This document shows, in pieces, positions 1 through 9,071 of a stretch of DNA of 64,000 bases. Location of the stretch: positions 56,401 through 120,400 of the forward strand of contig CAKRLV010000007.1 in the NCBI GenBank assembly GCA_934359755.1, read 5' to 3'. The notes beneath the pieces were generated by a model that was not told the DNA's origin, ran no database searches, and saw only the letters and a list, made by a program, of their open reading frames with translations. Both the position numbers and the translations under genes were made by a program. Each line of letters opens with the position of its first letter. Positions within the stretch are counted from its first letter, which is position 1. This DNA is from an uncultured Agathobacter sp. GTDB lineage: Bacteria > Bacillota > Clostridia > Lachnospirales > Lachnospiraceae.

Positions 1-1203
1 GATGAATGTTTTTATCTGGTGAATGGAAGCACATGCGGACTGCTTGCTTCAATAAGTGCTTTGACCAATAAGCATGACAGGGTTCTGGTTGCAAGGAACT
101 GCCATAAGGCAGTGTATCATGCGATATATCTAAGAGAGCTGCAGCCGGTATACATCTATCCGGAGATTACGGATTACAACATTCAGGGGCAGGTGACGAT
201 AGAATCGGTACAGGAAGCAATTGAGTCCAATCCGGAAATCAAAGCCGTAATAATAACATCACCGACATATGACGGAATTGTATCGGATGTAGCTTCGATA
301 GCTAAGCTGGTGCACTCATATGGAATAAAGCTGATAGTTGACGAGGCGCACGGTGCGCACTTTGGGCTGGATGAGAGTATGCCAGAGAATGCAATCAGAC
401 TAGGGGCTGATTGTGTGATAGTAAGTGTACATAAGACACTTCCAGCTTTTACACAGACGGCACTGCTTCTTGTAAACAGGCAAAGCGTTGATGTTACAAG
501 GATAGAGAATTTCCTTGATATATATGAGACGAGTTCTCCATCATATATACTCATGGCGGGAATAGAGAGATGCGTGCGGATGATGACAGAAAATGGAAAG
601 AATCTGTTTGTAGAGCTGAACAATAATCTCGATGATTTTTATGCAAAAGTAAATGGACTTTGTCATCTGAAAGTGTTGACACAGGCGGATTTTGGGCATG
701 ATGCATACGAGTTTGACAGGACGAAGATATTGATAAGCACGTCAAGATGTCAGCTGAATGGTCATGATATCAAGAAGATACTTACTACGAAGTATAAGAT
801 AGAGCTTGAGATGTCATCAGAGAATTATGCGCTGGCGCTTGCGACAGTGATGGACACAAAAGAGGGTTTTGACAGGCTTGCAGATGCACTTGTTGAAATC
901 GACCGTGAGTGTATGAGCTGCGGAGAGTCGGATATTGATATTAATAATGTATATACGCCCAAAGAACGTGTCTGTGAAATCCATGAGATGGATTTGATGG
1001 GGAGAAAACAAATTCCTTTTTCGAAGGCAGAAGGCTGTGTATGTGGAGATTATATTTATTTTTATCCACCAGGGATTCCGATTCTTGTTCCAGGAGAGCG
1101 TGTAGATGCCAAAGCAATAGCGGATATACGCCGTGCAGTTGAAATTGGAATTGACGTGTATGGATTGACGGAAAACCAAATGATATTTATACTTAAAGGA
1201 TAA
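1..1203 (+). CDS. Orn/Lys/Arg decarboxylase family protein (YaaO-like), 5' end outside window
   Basis: This is a PLP-dependent fold-type I decarboxylase of the arginine/lysine/ornithine group. The frame is open from base 1 (D-E-C-F-Y-L-V-N-G-S-T), so the GTG at 19 is internal and the N-terminus lies upstream. The family NGST motif is near the start and the Schiff-base lysine sits in SVHKTLPA at about 433-435. DEAHGAH supplies the cofactor-binding Asp and His. The C-terminal part (PPGIPILVPGE) is the usual small domain. It leads the gene order seen in B. subtilis, where yaaO precedes tmk, yaaR and holB. The substrate amino acid cannot be told from sequence. Confidence 0.9.
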   Translation, partial: DECFYLVNGSTCGLLASISALTNKHDRVLVARNCHKAVYHAIYLRELQPVYIYPEITDYNIQGQVTIESVQEAIESNPEIKAVIITSPTYDGIVSDVASIAKLVHSYGIKLIVDEAHGAHFGLDESMPENAIRLGADCVIVSVHKTLPAFTQTALLLVNRQSVDVTRIENFLDIYETSSPSYILMAGIERCVRMMTENGKNLFVELNNNLDDFYAKVNGLCHLKVLTQADFGHDAYEFDRTKILISTSRCQLNGHDIKKILTTKYKIELEMSSENYALALATVMDTKEGFDRLADALVEIDRECMSCGESDIDINNVYTPKERVCEIHEMDLMGRKQIPFSKAEGCVCGDYIYFYPPGIPILVPGERVDAKAIADIRRAVEIGIDVYGLTENQMIFILKG

Positions 1204-1208
1204 TAGAT

Positions 1209-1802
1209 ATGGGAAAAATATTTTGTGTTATGGGCAAAAGTGCCTCAGGCAAAGATACTATTTACAGCAGATTGCTCGAGAGAAATAAGATTCATGTTAA
1301 GAAGATTATTCCGTATACGACCAGACCAATGAGGGATGGAGAGACAGACAAGGAGACATATTTCTTCTGTGACGAGAAGAAAGTGCAGGAATTGGAGGCT
1401 CTCGGCAAGATAATAGAGCTTCGTGAGTACAACACAGTATATGGAATCTGGAAATATTTCACAGTTGATGACGGGCAGATAGATTTAGCCAATAATAACT
1501 ACATCTTAATAGGTACGCTTGAGACTTTTAACAAAATAGTAAAGTACTTTGGAGAGGATAAAGTGCTTCCTATATATATAGAAGTAGAAGATGGCGAACG
1601 TCTTATAAGAGCAATATCGAGAGAAAAACAGCAGAACCAGCCGAAGTACGAGGAAATGTGCAGGCGGTTTCTTGCAGATGCATCCGATTTTTCGGAGGAG
1701 AATCTGCATGAGGCAGGCGTAAAGCGCCGATTTATTAATGATGATATGGATGATACGATAGAAGAAATCGAGAAATATATCAATTCTAACGTGACGGTGT
1801 AG
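1209..1802 (+). CDS. Guanylate-kinase-like nucleoside monophosphate kinase
   Basis: The protein has 197 residues with a P-loop GKSASGKD at about residues 9-16 and the guanylate-kinase signature YTTRPMRDGE near 37-46. These fit ATP-dependent phosphorylation of GMP or a related nucleotide. AAAGGA lies 8 bases before the ATG and the gene starts 5 bases after the decarboxylase stop, so the two are probably cotranscribed. In B. subtilis this slot is occupied by thymidylate kinase. The family here is clearly guanylate-kinase-like rather than Tmk, and it is somewhat divergent, so it may not be the housekeeping Gmk. Confidence 0.8.
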   Translation: MGKIFCVMGKSASGKDTIYSRLLERNKIHVKKIIPYTTRPMRDGETDKETYFFCDEKKVQELEALGKIIELREYNTVYGIWKYFTVDDGQIDLANNNYILIGTLETFNKIVKYFGEDKVLPIYIEVEDGERLIRAISREKQQNQPKYEEMCRRFLADASDFSEENLHEAGVKRRFINDDMDDTIEEIEKYINSNVTV

Positions 1803-1817
1803 GAGAGGCCGGTAGGT

Positions 1818-2258
1818 ATGGCAGTAAGAATAAATGAAGTAAACCAAATATCGCAGGTGGCTGATGCGGCTAAGACTGTCGAGGGTGATGGTTCTTTTAA
1901 ATTCACTCTGGCAAGTGCGATTACAGATGCTGAACTTCAGGCGAGAGTGGATTCGCTCATGGAGGATATAGTTGAGCAGGGAAACAGGATAGCTCAGCAC
2001 ATGGATATTCACGACATGAAGAGATACCGTACTCTTATCAAGGATTTTCTAAATGAAGTAGTGTACAGATCTCATAAATTCTCAAGGGAGAACTTTCTTG
2101 ATCGCCGTGGAAGGCACCGTGTATACGGAATAATTAAGCTTATAGACAGCAACCTTGATGAGCTTGCGACAGAGCTGGTCGAAGATGAAAAAGATCATAT
2201 TTCAATCCTTAGCAAAATAGGAGAGATACAGGGACTGCTGCTTGATATTTTTACATAA
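1818..2258 (+). CDS. yaaR: YaaR family (DUF327) protein
   Basis: A 146-residue soluble, mostly helical and charged protein. It matches the YaaR/DUF327 family in length, in the central YRTLIKDFLNEVV segment and in its position between a nucleotide kinase and holB. The family's biochemical role is not established. GGAGAGG precedes the ATG and the gap from the kinase gene is only 15 bases, which supports one operon. There are no signal peptide or membrane segments. Confidence 0.8.
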   Translation: MAVRINEVNQISQVADAAKTVEGDGSFKFTLASAITDAELQARVDSLMEDIVEQGNRIAQHMDIHDMKRYRTLIKDFLNEVVYRSHKFSRENFLDRRGRHRVYGIIKLIDSNLDELATELVEDEKDHISILSKIGEIQGLLLDIFT

Positions 2259-2317
2259 TGTAATGTCGGATAAGTAATACTCATAGCCGGGTAGAATAGA
2301 AGATTGGAGGTATGCAT

Positions 2318-3307
2318 ATGGCAGGATTTAAAGAGATAATAGGACACGAAAAGATAATAGAACATCTTAAAAATGCTATATCGATGGGAAAGGTATCCCA
2401 TGCGTATATTATAAATGGTCCAGATTTATCAGGCAAAAAGATGATAGCAGATGCTTTTGCCAGAGCCCTTCAATGTGAGAATGATGATCCAGAGGGCTGT
2501 GGAGAATGCAAATCCTGCAGACAGGCAGCCGATTACAATCAGCCAGATATAATATATGTACAGCATGAGAAGCCTAATCTTATAGGTGTTGATGATATAA
2601 GATCGCAGATAAACAACAGTATTGCAATCAAACCATACAGCAGCAAATACAAGATTTATATAGTTGATGATGCGCAGAAGATGAACCAGCAGGCGCAGAA
2701 CGCATTGCTTAAGACGATTGAGGAACCACCAGCATATGGAATAATTATATTGCTTACGACGAACGCAGACAGCTTTCTGCCTACGATACTTTCAAGGTGC
2801 ATAACTCTTAATGTGAAGACAGTAAAGGATGAAGTAATCAAGAATTATCTCATGACAGTAAAGCAGATACCAGATTACCAGGCAGATATATGCACAGCGT
2901 TTGCGCAGGGGAATGTCGGAAAGGCAATCAGACTTGCATCATCAGATGAATTCAATGAATTAAAGGATTCTGCAGTTTCACTGATGAAGAGAATAGAGGA
3001 CATAGAGCTTTATGAACTTGGCGCAGCGCTAAAGCAGATAAGTGAGTATAAGCTTGAAATACAGGATTATTTTGACCTGATAATGATATGGTACAGAGAT
3101 GTTCTATATATGAAAGCAACAAATGATGTTAATGGCCTGATTTTTAAGGATGAGGTCTATGATATAAAAAAACAGGCAGCAAAACATTCCTATAATGGAA
3201 TTGAGACAGTTTTAGAAGCACTTGAAAAGGCTAAAGTCAGACTGAATGCGAACGTCAATTTTGATTTGACAATAGAACTGCTGCTACTGACAATTAAGGA
3301 GAATTAA
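2318..3307 (+). CDS. holB: DNA polymerase III subunit delta prime
   Basis: Clamp-loader subunit of the replicative polymerase. It has the delta-prime/DnaX N-terminal pattern HAYIINGPDLSGKKMIA and a four-Cys zinc module (C-x8-C-x2-C-x2-C, near residues 50-65). SRCITLNVK carries the conserved SRC motif. An ATG at 2312 is only one base from GGAGG (2306-2310), so the ATG at 2318, 7 bases away, is the better start and gives 329 residues. The Walker A region is degenerate (GPDLSGKK), as in delta-prime subunits that do not hydrolyse ATP. It lies directly upstream of ricT, with one base between them. Confidence 0.93.
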   Translation: MAGFKEIIGHEKIIEHLKNAISMGKVSHAYIINGPDLSGKKMIADAFARALQCENDDPEGCGECKSCRQAADYNQPDIIYVQHEKPNLIGVDDIRSQINNSIAIKPYSSKYKIYIVDDAQKMNQQAQNALLKTIEEPPAYGIIILLTTNADSFLPTILSRCITLNVKTVKDEVIKNYLMTVKQIPDYQADICTAFAQGNVGKAIRLASSDEFNELKDSAVSLMKRIEDIELYELGAALKQISEYKLEIQDYFDLIMIWYRDVLYMKATNDVNGLIFKDEVYDIKKQAAKHSYNGIETVLEALEKAKVRLNANVNFDLTIELLLLTIKEN

Positions 3308-3308
3308 A

Positions 3309-4760
3309 ATGACAAAGATAGTAGGAATTCGATTTCATAAGGCTGGAAAGATATACTATTTCGACCCAGTTGATTTTGAATTAGAGACAGCAATGCATGT
3401 AATTGTTGAGACAGCAAGAGGAATTGAAATGGGAACCGTTTTGATTCCACCTAAATCTGTGGAGGATGATAAGGTAGTTCAGCCTCTTAAGCCAGTACTC
3501 AGAGTAGCTACAGATGAGGATGAGAAGAAAATCGAGATAAACAAAGAAAAAGAGAAAGATGCCTTTGCAATCTGTAAGGAGAAAATCATAAAGCATGGAC
3601 TTGAGATGAAGCTTGTCAATGCAGAATATACATTTGATGGAAATAAGCTTTTATTTTATTTTACAGCTGATGGAAGAATTGACTTCAGAGAGCTTGTAAA
3701 AGATCTTGCAGCAGTGTTCAGGACAAGAATTGAACTCAGACAGATTGGTGTAAGGGATGAGACTAAGCTTTTAGGTGGAATAGGTATATGCGGGCGTGAA
3801 CTTTGTTGTTCAACATACCTGTCCGATTTTGTACCTGTTTCTATTAAGATGGCAAAAGAGCAGAACCTGTCTTTGAACCCAACCAAGATATCCGGAGTAT
3901 GCGGAAGACTTATGTGCTGCCTTAAGAATGAGCAGGAGACATATGAATACCTCAATAGCAGACTTCCATCTATAGGTGATGTGGTTACAACACCTGACGG
4001 AATAAAGGGAGAAGTCACAAATATCAACGTGCTGCGCCAGCTTGTCAAAGTTATCGTGGATAACGGAAGTGAGAAGGAATTAAGAGAATACTCTATTGAT
4101 GATCTTAAGTTCAAGTCACACAAGAGAAAAGATGTCACAATCACAGAGGAAGAGTTGAAGGAACTTGAGGGGCTTGAGGAAGAAGGAACTGAAGTTACAA
4201 AGGAAGAAGAAAGACGCGAGAAGCCTCGTAACAAAGACAACAGAAACAGCCATAATGCCCGAAATAACAGAGACAATAACAGCAGAGATAATTATAATAA
4301 AGACAATAACAGGGATAATAACAGCAGAGATAATTATAATAAAGACAATAACAGAGATAATAACAGGGATAATGGCGACCACGAAAATAACAGAGACAGT
4401 CACAGAGAAGGCGGTAAGGATGTAAATAGCCGCGAGAATGGCAGAGAAAATAACAGGACTCACCGTGGTGGAAACCGAGAGTACAACAGGGACAACCGCG
4501 AGAACCGTGAGAACCGTGAGAACCGAGGAAACCGAGAGTACAACAGGGACAACCGCGAGAACCGAGGAAACCGAGAGTACAACAGGGACAACCGCGAGAA
4601 CCGGGGAAATCGAGAGTACAACAGGGACAACCACGAGAACAAAGATAATCGCGACAATAAAGACGGTAGAAATCACTACAACAATAACCGACGTCGTAAC
4701 AAAGGAAAACGATATAACAATGGCAATGGAAAATCGCAGCAGTCTGATCAGAAGTCATGA
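3309..4760 (+). CDS. ricT: RicT/YaaT (PSP1 domain) with a long Asn/Arg/Asp repeat tail
   Basis: Residues 1 to about 290 are the PSP1/YaaT domain, with the cysteine signatures GICGRELCCS and GVCGRLMCCL. In B. subtilis RicT acts with RicA and RicF in an Fe-S-containing complex that affects RNase Y. The last 170 or so residues are a low-complexity tail of NRDN, NYNKDN and NREYNRDN repeats, absent from the roughly 275-residue B. subtilis protein and rich in Arg, Asn and Asp. The tail may be an RNA-binding or disordered scaffold; that is inference. The end overlaps the next gene. Confidence 0.9.
   Translation: MTKIVGIRFHKAGKIYYFDPVDFELETAMHVIVETARGIEMGTVLIPPKSVEDDKVVQPLKPVLRVATDEDEKKIEINKEKEKDAFAICKEKIIKHGLEMKLVNAEYTFDGNKLLFYFTADGRIDFRELVKDLAAVFRTRIELRQIGVRDETKLLGGIGICGRELCCSTYLSDFVPVSIKMAKEQNLSLNPTKISGVCGRLMCCLKNEQETYEYLNSRLPSIGDVVTTPDGIKGEVTNINVLRQLVKVIVDNGSEKELREYSIDDLKFKSHKRKDVTITEEELKELEGLEEEGTEVTKEEERREKPRNKDNRNSHNARNNRDNNSRDNYNKDNNRDNNSRDNYNKDNNRDNNRDNGDHENNRDSHREGGKDVNSRENGRENNRTHRGGNREYNRDNRENRENRENRGNREYNRDNRENRGNREYNRDNRENRGNREYNRDNHENKDNRDNKDGRNHYNNNRRRNKGKRYNNGNGKSQQSDQKS
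4236..4660 (+). repeat. Imperfect coding tandem repeats in the ricT tail
   Basis: Two repeat arrays lie in frame. Around 4262-4370 units of AATAACAGCAGAGATAATTA type recur and encode N-N-S-R-D-N-Y. Around 4465-4640 a unit of about 39 bases (start ACCGAGAGTACAACAGGGAC) recurs three to four times and encodes N-R-E-Y-N-R-D. Unit lengths are multiples of three, so copy-number change would lengthen or shorten the tail without a frameshift. The start of the next gene lies just past the second array. Confidence 0.85.
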
Positions 4761-5478
4761 GAGACTTGATGATCTAAATAGAAACGGATATGGAATAATA
4801 CAGGATCCAGGCAGATTCTGCTTTGGAATAGATGCTGTGCTTTTATCAGGTTTTGCAAATGTAAAAAAAGGTGAAAAAGCATTGGATCTTGGAACAGGAA
4901 CCGGAATAATCCCCATCCTGCTTGAAGCGAAGACGCAAGGCAGCTACTTTACAGGACTTGAAATCCAGTCTGAGAGTGCTGAGATGGCGCAGCGAAGTGT
5001 GAAGTACAATGGACTTGAAGAGAAAGTATCTATAGTTACAGGTGACATTAAGCGGGCATCGGAGATATTTGGAGTCGATTCATATGAGGTCATAACTACG
5101 AATCCCCCATATATGATAGGTCAGCACGGAATAAAAAATCCCGATGATGCAAAAGCAATAGCCAGACATGAGATACTTTGCAGTCTCGATGACATATTAA
5201 GGGAGAGTGCGAGAATACTCAAGCCATCGGGCCGCTTTTACATGGTGCATCGTCCATTCCGGCTGGCAGAGATTTTCTCGAAGATGACAGAGTACCATAT
5301 AGAGCCAAAACGCATGCGGCTAGTATATCCATATGTGGATAAAGAGCCAAACATGGTTTTGATAGAGGGACATCGCGGTGGAAAAAGCCGCCTGACAGTG
5401 GAAAAACCTCTTATTGTATACAAAGAGCCAAATGTATACACAGACGAGATTTATGAAATATATGGTATGAATAATTGA
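4720..5478 (+). CDS. yabB: tRNA1(Val) (adenine37-N6)-methyltransferase family protein (YabB/TrmN6)
   Basis: A SAM-dependent N6-adenine methyltransferase of about 252 residues. SAM motif I is LDLGTGTGIIPILL and the catalytic NPPY motif occurs as TTNPPYMIGQ. The N-terminus (ERLDDLNRNGYGIIQDPGRF) aligns with the family. The frame is open further upstream through the ricT repeat tail, but that translation is repetitive shadow, so the ATG at 4720 (or 4726) is chosen, with AAAGGA upstream. The gene overlaps the ricT stop by about 40 bases, suggesting translational coupling. Position after ricT matches B. subtilis. Confidence 0.88.
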   Translation: MAMENRSSLIRSHERLDDLNRNGYGIIQDPGRFCFGIDAVLLSGFANVKKGEKALDLGTGTGIIPILLEAKTQGSYFTGLEIQSESAEMAQRSVKYNGLEEKVSIVTGDIKRASEIFGVDSYEVITTNPPYMIGQHGIKNPDDAKAIARHEILCSLDDILRESARILKPSGRFYMVHRPFRLAEIFSKMTEYHIEPKRMRLVYPYVDKEPNMVLIEGHRGGKSRLTVEKPLIVYKEPNVYTDEIYEIYGMNN

Positions 5479-5490
5479 AATAGTAACAGA

Positions 5491-5605
5491 GTTAACAGAT
5501 ATAATAGTTATCAGGTAACTATTCAGTACAGAACAGGAAGCTGATTCTAATGCGCTTGCGGCTCGCAACCGTGAAGGTACTGAACAGTTGCGTTAACAGA
5601 TATAA
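5491..5605. repeat. Palindromic element flanked by a 14-bp direct repeat
   Basis: GTTAACAGATATAA occurs at 5491-5504 and again at 5592-5605. Between the copies, AACTATTCAGTAC (5517-5529) and GTACTGAACAGTT (5577-5589) are inverted repeats with one mismatch and could form a 12-pair stem around a loop of about 47 bases. A partial copy of the left arm (AACTATTCAGTACAGAA) occurs again near 14,153. The layout resembles a small non-coding mobile palindrome with a target duplication, but it could also be a regulatory hairpin between yabB and lgt. Confidence 0.6.
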
Positions 5606-5629
5606 AAGAATAACAAGGATGGAAATAAA

Positions 5630-6409
5630 ATGTTTAATGATATTCACATAGGGCCAATTACATTTCACATGTATGGACTAATGATAGCGATAGGCTTTGT
5701 ATCGGCACTATTTGTGGCAATACATCGAGGAAAGAAAAAAGGACTCGACGAAGATATATTTTATGGAATTTTCTACTGTGCAATTATTGGAGGTGCATTA
5801 GGCTGTCGTCTTTTGTACTACATCGTAGAGATTCCACATATCATACAGGACGTATCAATACTTTGGAATTTTAAAGTCGGATATGTAGTATATGGTGGGA
5901 TAATCGGCGGAATAGTCGCAAGTTTTATCTACTGTAGATTCAAGAAAGCAGACTTCATGGAATACTTTGATATGGTAATGCCAGAGGTATCAATGGCACA
6001 GGGCTTTGGTCGTATCGGCTGCTTTTTTGCAGGCTGCTGTTATGGACGCCAGACAGATGCCTGGTACGGAATTACATTTAAGAACTCAAGTTTTGCACCT
6101 AATGGAGTAAGCCTTATACCAACTCAGCTTATTTCATCAGCAGGAGATTTTATATTTGCGGCATTGCTAATGCTATATGCATCCAGAAGCCCTAAAAAAG
6201 GAAGAGTTGCGGCAGCATACATGATACTTTATGGCATAGGCAGATTCCTTATAGAGTTCTTAAGAGACGATTACAGAGGCAGTGTAGGAATTTTATCGAC
6301 ATCCCAGTTTATATCAATCGGAATAATCGCAGCAGGAATATTAATGTATGTATTAGTGGGCAGAAAAAAGAGCGATACATCAGAGTCAGTGCAGGATCAG
6401 GAGGCATGA
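5630..6409 (+). CDS. lgt: Prolipoprotein diacylglyceryl transferase
   Basis: Integral membrane enzyme that transfers diacylglycerol from phosphatidylglycerol to the lipobox cysteine of prelipoproteins. The 259-residue length, about seven hydrophobic segments and the family signature around GFGRIGCFFAGCCYG support this. The catalytic region contains the conserved R-I-G-C and FLIEFLRDD segments. An ATG follows GGATGGAAATAAA. It sits between yabB and rsmI, so it appears to be an insertion relative to the B. subtilis order. A DUF885 lipoprotein encoded nearby would be one of its substrates. Confidence 0.93.
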   Translation: MFNDIHIGPITFHMYGLMIAIGFVSALFVAIHRGKKKGLDEDIFYGIFYCAIIGGALGCRLLYYIVEIPHIIQDVSILWNFKVGYVVYGGIIGGIVASFIYCRFKKADFMEYFDMVMPEVSMAQGFGRIGCFFAGCCYGRQTDAWYGITFKNSSFAPNGVSLIPTQLISSAGDFIFAALLMLYASRSPKKGRVAAAYMILYGIGRFLIEFLRDDYRGSVGILSTSQFISIGIIAAGILMYVLVGRKKSDTSESVQDQEA

Positions 6410-7251
6410 TGTCAGGAACATTATATTTGTGTGCCACTCCAATAGGAAATCTCGAGGATATTACTTTTAGAGTGCTTCGTACGCTAAAAGAAGTAGATCT
6501 GATTGCAGCGGAGGACACAAGAAATTCAATAAAATTGCTCAATCACTTTGAAATTAAGACACCAATGACAAGCTATCATGAATTTAACAAGATAGAAAAA
6601 GCATATCAGCTGGTGGATAAATTAAAATCCGGAATGAATATTGCACTCATAACAGATGCAGGAACGCCTGGAATATCAGACCCAGGTGAGGATATTGTAA
6701 GAATATGCTATGAGGAAGGTGTGCCAGTTACATCGCTTCCAGGTGCAGCAGCATGTATTACTGCGCTTACTATGTCGGGCCGCCCAACAAGACGATTCGC
6801 TTTTGAGGCATTCCTTCCCAGAGACAAGAAGGAGCGTGCGGACGTTATCGAAGAACTAAAGAATGAGACCCGTACTATCATAATCTATGAGGCGCCGCAT
6901 CATCTTATAAAGACTGTCACAGAGCTCTATGAAGCACTAGGAGACAGAGAACTTACTGTGTGCAGGGAGCTTACCAAGAAGCATGAGAACAAAATGCAGA
7001 CAACGTTCAGCCAGCTGCTTGAATACTCCAGGGAGAATGAGCCAAGAGGCGAATATGTCCTTATCATATGTGGAAGAAGCAGAGATGAGATGAAAAAGGA
7101 GCAGCAAAAAAGCTGGGAGGCGATGAGCATAGAGGAGCATATGCAGATATATGAGTCCCAGGGAATTGACCACAAGGATGCAATGAAGCGTGTGGCCAAA
7201 GACCGTGGTGTGAGCAAAAGAGATATTTATCAGGCATTACTTAAAAGCTAA
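6409..7251 (+). CDS. rsmI: 16S rRNA (cytidine1402-2'-O)-methyltransferase
   Basis: SAM-dependent methyltransferase of the tetrapyrrole methylase fold that modifies C1402 of 16S rRNA. Diagnostic segments are LYLCATPIGNLEDITFR at the start, DAGTPGISDPG and VTSLPGAAA. AGGAGG (6399-6404) is only one base from the ATG at 6406 but four from the ATG at 6409. The latter overlaps the lgt stop as TGATG, so it is preferred. The gene converges on the DUF885 lipoprotein gene and the two overlap by four bases, leaving no room for a separate terminator. Confidence 0.93.
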   Translation: MSGTLYLCATPIGNLEDITFRVLRTLKEVDLIAAEDTRNSIKLLNHFEIKTPMTSYHEFNKIEKAYQLVDKLKSGMNIALITDAGTPGISDPGEDIVRICYEEGVPVTSLPGAAACITALTMSGRPTRRFAFEAFLPRDKKERADVIEELKNETRTIIIYEAPHHLIKTVTELYEALGDRELTVCRELTKKHENKMQTTFSQLLEYSRENEPRGEYVLIICGRSRDEMKKEQQKSWEAMSIEEHMQIYESQGIDHKDAMKRVAKDRGVSKRDIYQALLKS

Positions 7252-8951
7252 TCGACACTGTAATCCTTAAGATACTTTTCAACAATATCAAAGGGTGCAG
7301 GCCCAATCTTAAGAATTGCCTCATGAAAAGCCATTGATGTCATGTCAGTGGCTTTTAAATTTTTGAACTTTAAGTAGCCCACATAGTATTTCAGATAATT
7401 TCCAGGTTCGGATATAATATAGTCCATGATATTTTCAATCGCCTCATCATCAGTAATACCGAAATCATTCCAGAACTCACACATATCCTTGAAATTCCAG
7501 CCAAGATAGTGAATTCCAATATCGGAAGAGGCGTAAAGACTCAGAGTAAGATCCTGATTATTCTGGAGAAAAGCGGCGACATCATCATCAAGTCCGGCAT
7601 AGTAATATGCCATCATTTCGACATAAGTAGCCCACCCTTCTGTGTATCCACCATAATCGATAAGCGTCCTGAATGGAGAAATATTGTAGTTATATGACAT
7701 GACCGTCTGGTAAAGGTGGCCAGGAAAACCTTCATGTGCAAGAGTGGTGAAATACTTGATATTAGTGTATTCCCGGGCATCATTAATATAGATATAATTG
7801 TCTTTGTAGTTGTCATATGGAGCTGTGATATAAAAAGCAGGAGCGAGGTATTGTGATAGGGCAGGGTCAACGAATTCTATATTACAGTTACATTCACAGA
7901 TAGCTGGAAAATCCTTTTTGATTGATTTCTTAAGTGAATCTAACATCTCTTCTTCATTATTGAATTTCCAGCTGTAATTCTCACATGCCTCAGCTATTTT
8001 AGGATTTTTGGTTAGTATCTCTTTCATATTAGAGAGCGCATCATTTCGATTCGAAGAAATCATATTGTTTATTTCCTCAATGGATTCAGAACATCCAGTC
8101 TGGCTGTATACAAGCAGTTCGTAGAATTTGTCACCTTTATCCAGATTGCAGAGCCCACCATCATTTTGCCCTGTACCAAGGAGATTGGTCATTGTCTGTA
8201 TCAAGGATTTATAGGCAGGAATGACATGGTCACAGACTGCAATATGATTTTGTTTGATAAACTTTTCTTTTTGATTTTTAGAAAGGAATTTAGCTTTTTC
8301 AATTCTATTTTCAAACGTTGTGATAAGATAGTTATTATCAGGATTTTTGATGAAATCATCGCATTGATTCAGTACATCAACACAAAGGGAATCATTCATG
8401 AAAAGTCCTTTTTGGGACCTTGCCTTTTCATAATCAATAACCCCCTCAAAGTACTTATCATAGAGGCAGATTAACGATATGTACTCCTTGATATCATCAA
8501 CTGTATTAAACTTATATTCAGCCAGTAGCAGCGGCAGTTGAACCTGAATTCCACTAGAAGGGGAAAGAATCTCTTCATACAAATCATAATCGCAAAGAGA
8601 AAGCCGGGTTGAAAGGTAGTCATCAAGAACCTCGTAATCAAGCTGTTGCTTTTTAGAGAGGGATTTTTGCTTTATTTTATGTAATGAATTAAGAGAATTC
8701 TCCAATGCTTCCTTCTGGGATTTTCTGGCCTGGGAAGACATATCTCCTAAGGATGGCTTGCCAGAAGGAATTTTGTAGGCGGCTGGATTAGATAACGTGT
8801 AGTGACGATTTAGAGAGTTGGAGGATAGCTCATTTATAAAAAAATCATTTGTGAAATTGTCAAAGGTATTGCCAGAACTGATACCAGAGCACGAACACAT
8901 ACACAATGCGGCAATCGCAATGCATAAAAAGTGTATCCATTTTTTTATCAC
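7248..8951 (-). CDS. DUF885 family lipoprotein, putative zinc metallopeptidase
   Basis: 567 residues with a lipoprotein signal (hydrophobic run, then L-C-M-C-S-C-S-G), so it is predicted to be anchored outside the membrane after Lgt processing. The DUF885 hallmark HEGFPGH is present at roughly residues 400-410, followed by GGYTEGWATYVE, giving two His and a downstream Glu able to bind a metal as in HEXXH-type peptidases. Substrate is unknown. It is a single-gene unit divergent from the sirtuin gene and convergent with rsmI. Confidence 0.85.
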   Translation of the reverse strand: MIKKWIHFLCIAIAALCMCSCSGISSGNTFDNFTNDFFINELSSNSLNRHYTLSNPAAYKIPSGKPSLGDMSSQARKSQKEALENSLNSLHKIKQKSLSKKQQLDYEVLDDYLSTRLSLCDYDLYEEILSPSSGIQVQLPLLLAEYKFNTVDDIKEYISLICLYDKYFEGVIDYEKARSQKGLFMNDSLCVDVLNQCDDFIKNPDNNYLITTFENRIEKAKFLSKNQKEKFIKQNHIAVCDHVIPAYKSLIQTMTNLLGTGQNDGGLCNLDKGDKFYELLVYSQTGCSESIEEINNMISSNRNDALSNMKEILTKNPKIAEACENYSWKFNNEEEMLDSLKKSIKKDFPAICECNCNIEFVDPALSQYLAPAFYITAPYDNYKDNYIYINDAREYTNIKYFTTLAHEGFPGHLYQTVMSYNYNISPFRTLIDYGGYTEGWATYVEMMAYYYAGLDDDVAAFLQNNQDLTLSLYASSDIGIHYLGWNFKDMCEFWNDFGITDDEAIENIMDYIISEPGNYLKYYVGYLKFKNLKATDMTSMAFHEAILKIGPAPFDIVEKYLKDYSVD

Positions 8952-9000
8952 ATGATACCTCGAAAATTGTATTTGATAGAGTATATGCGGTTTCGGGCTA

Positions 9001-9029
9001 TTGAATGAACAAAATATTTCAACTATAAT
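9001..9029 (+). promoter_or_regulatory. Sigma-A type promoter for the sirtuin gene
   Basis: TTGAAT at 9001-9006 and TATAAT at 9024-9029 are separated by 17 bases. Transcription would start about 35 bases upstream of the sirtuin ATG at 9072. Confidence 0.75.
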
Positions 9030-9071
9030 ATAGCTGTTACAGCGATTTCTAAATGAAAGGCAGGAAATGAT

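Noticed and set aside
4116..4676. Long hydrophobic open frames antisense to the ricT tail
   Set aside because: They exist only because the coding repeats are low in stop codons on the other strand. They have repetitive Val/Ile/Ser or Cys/Tyr composition, no ribosome site and no family resemblance.
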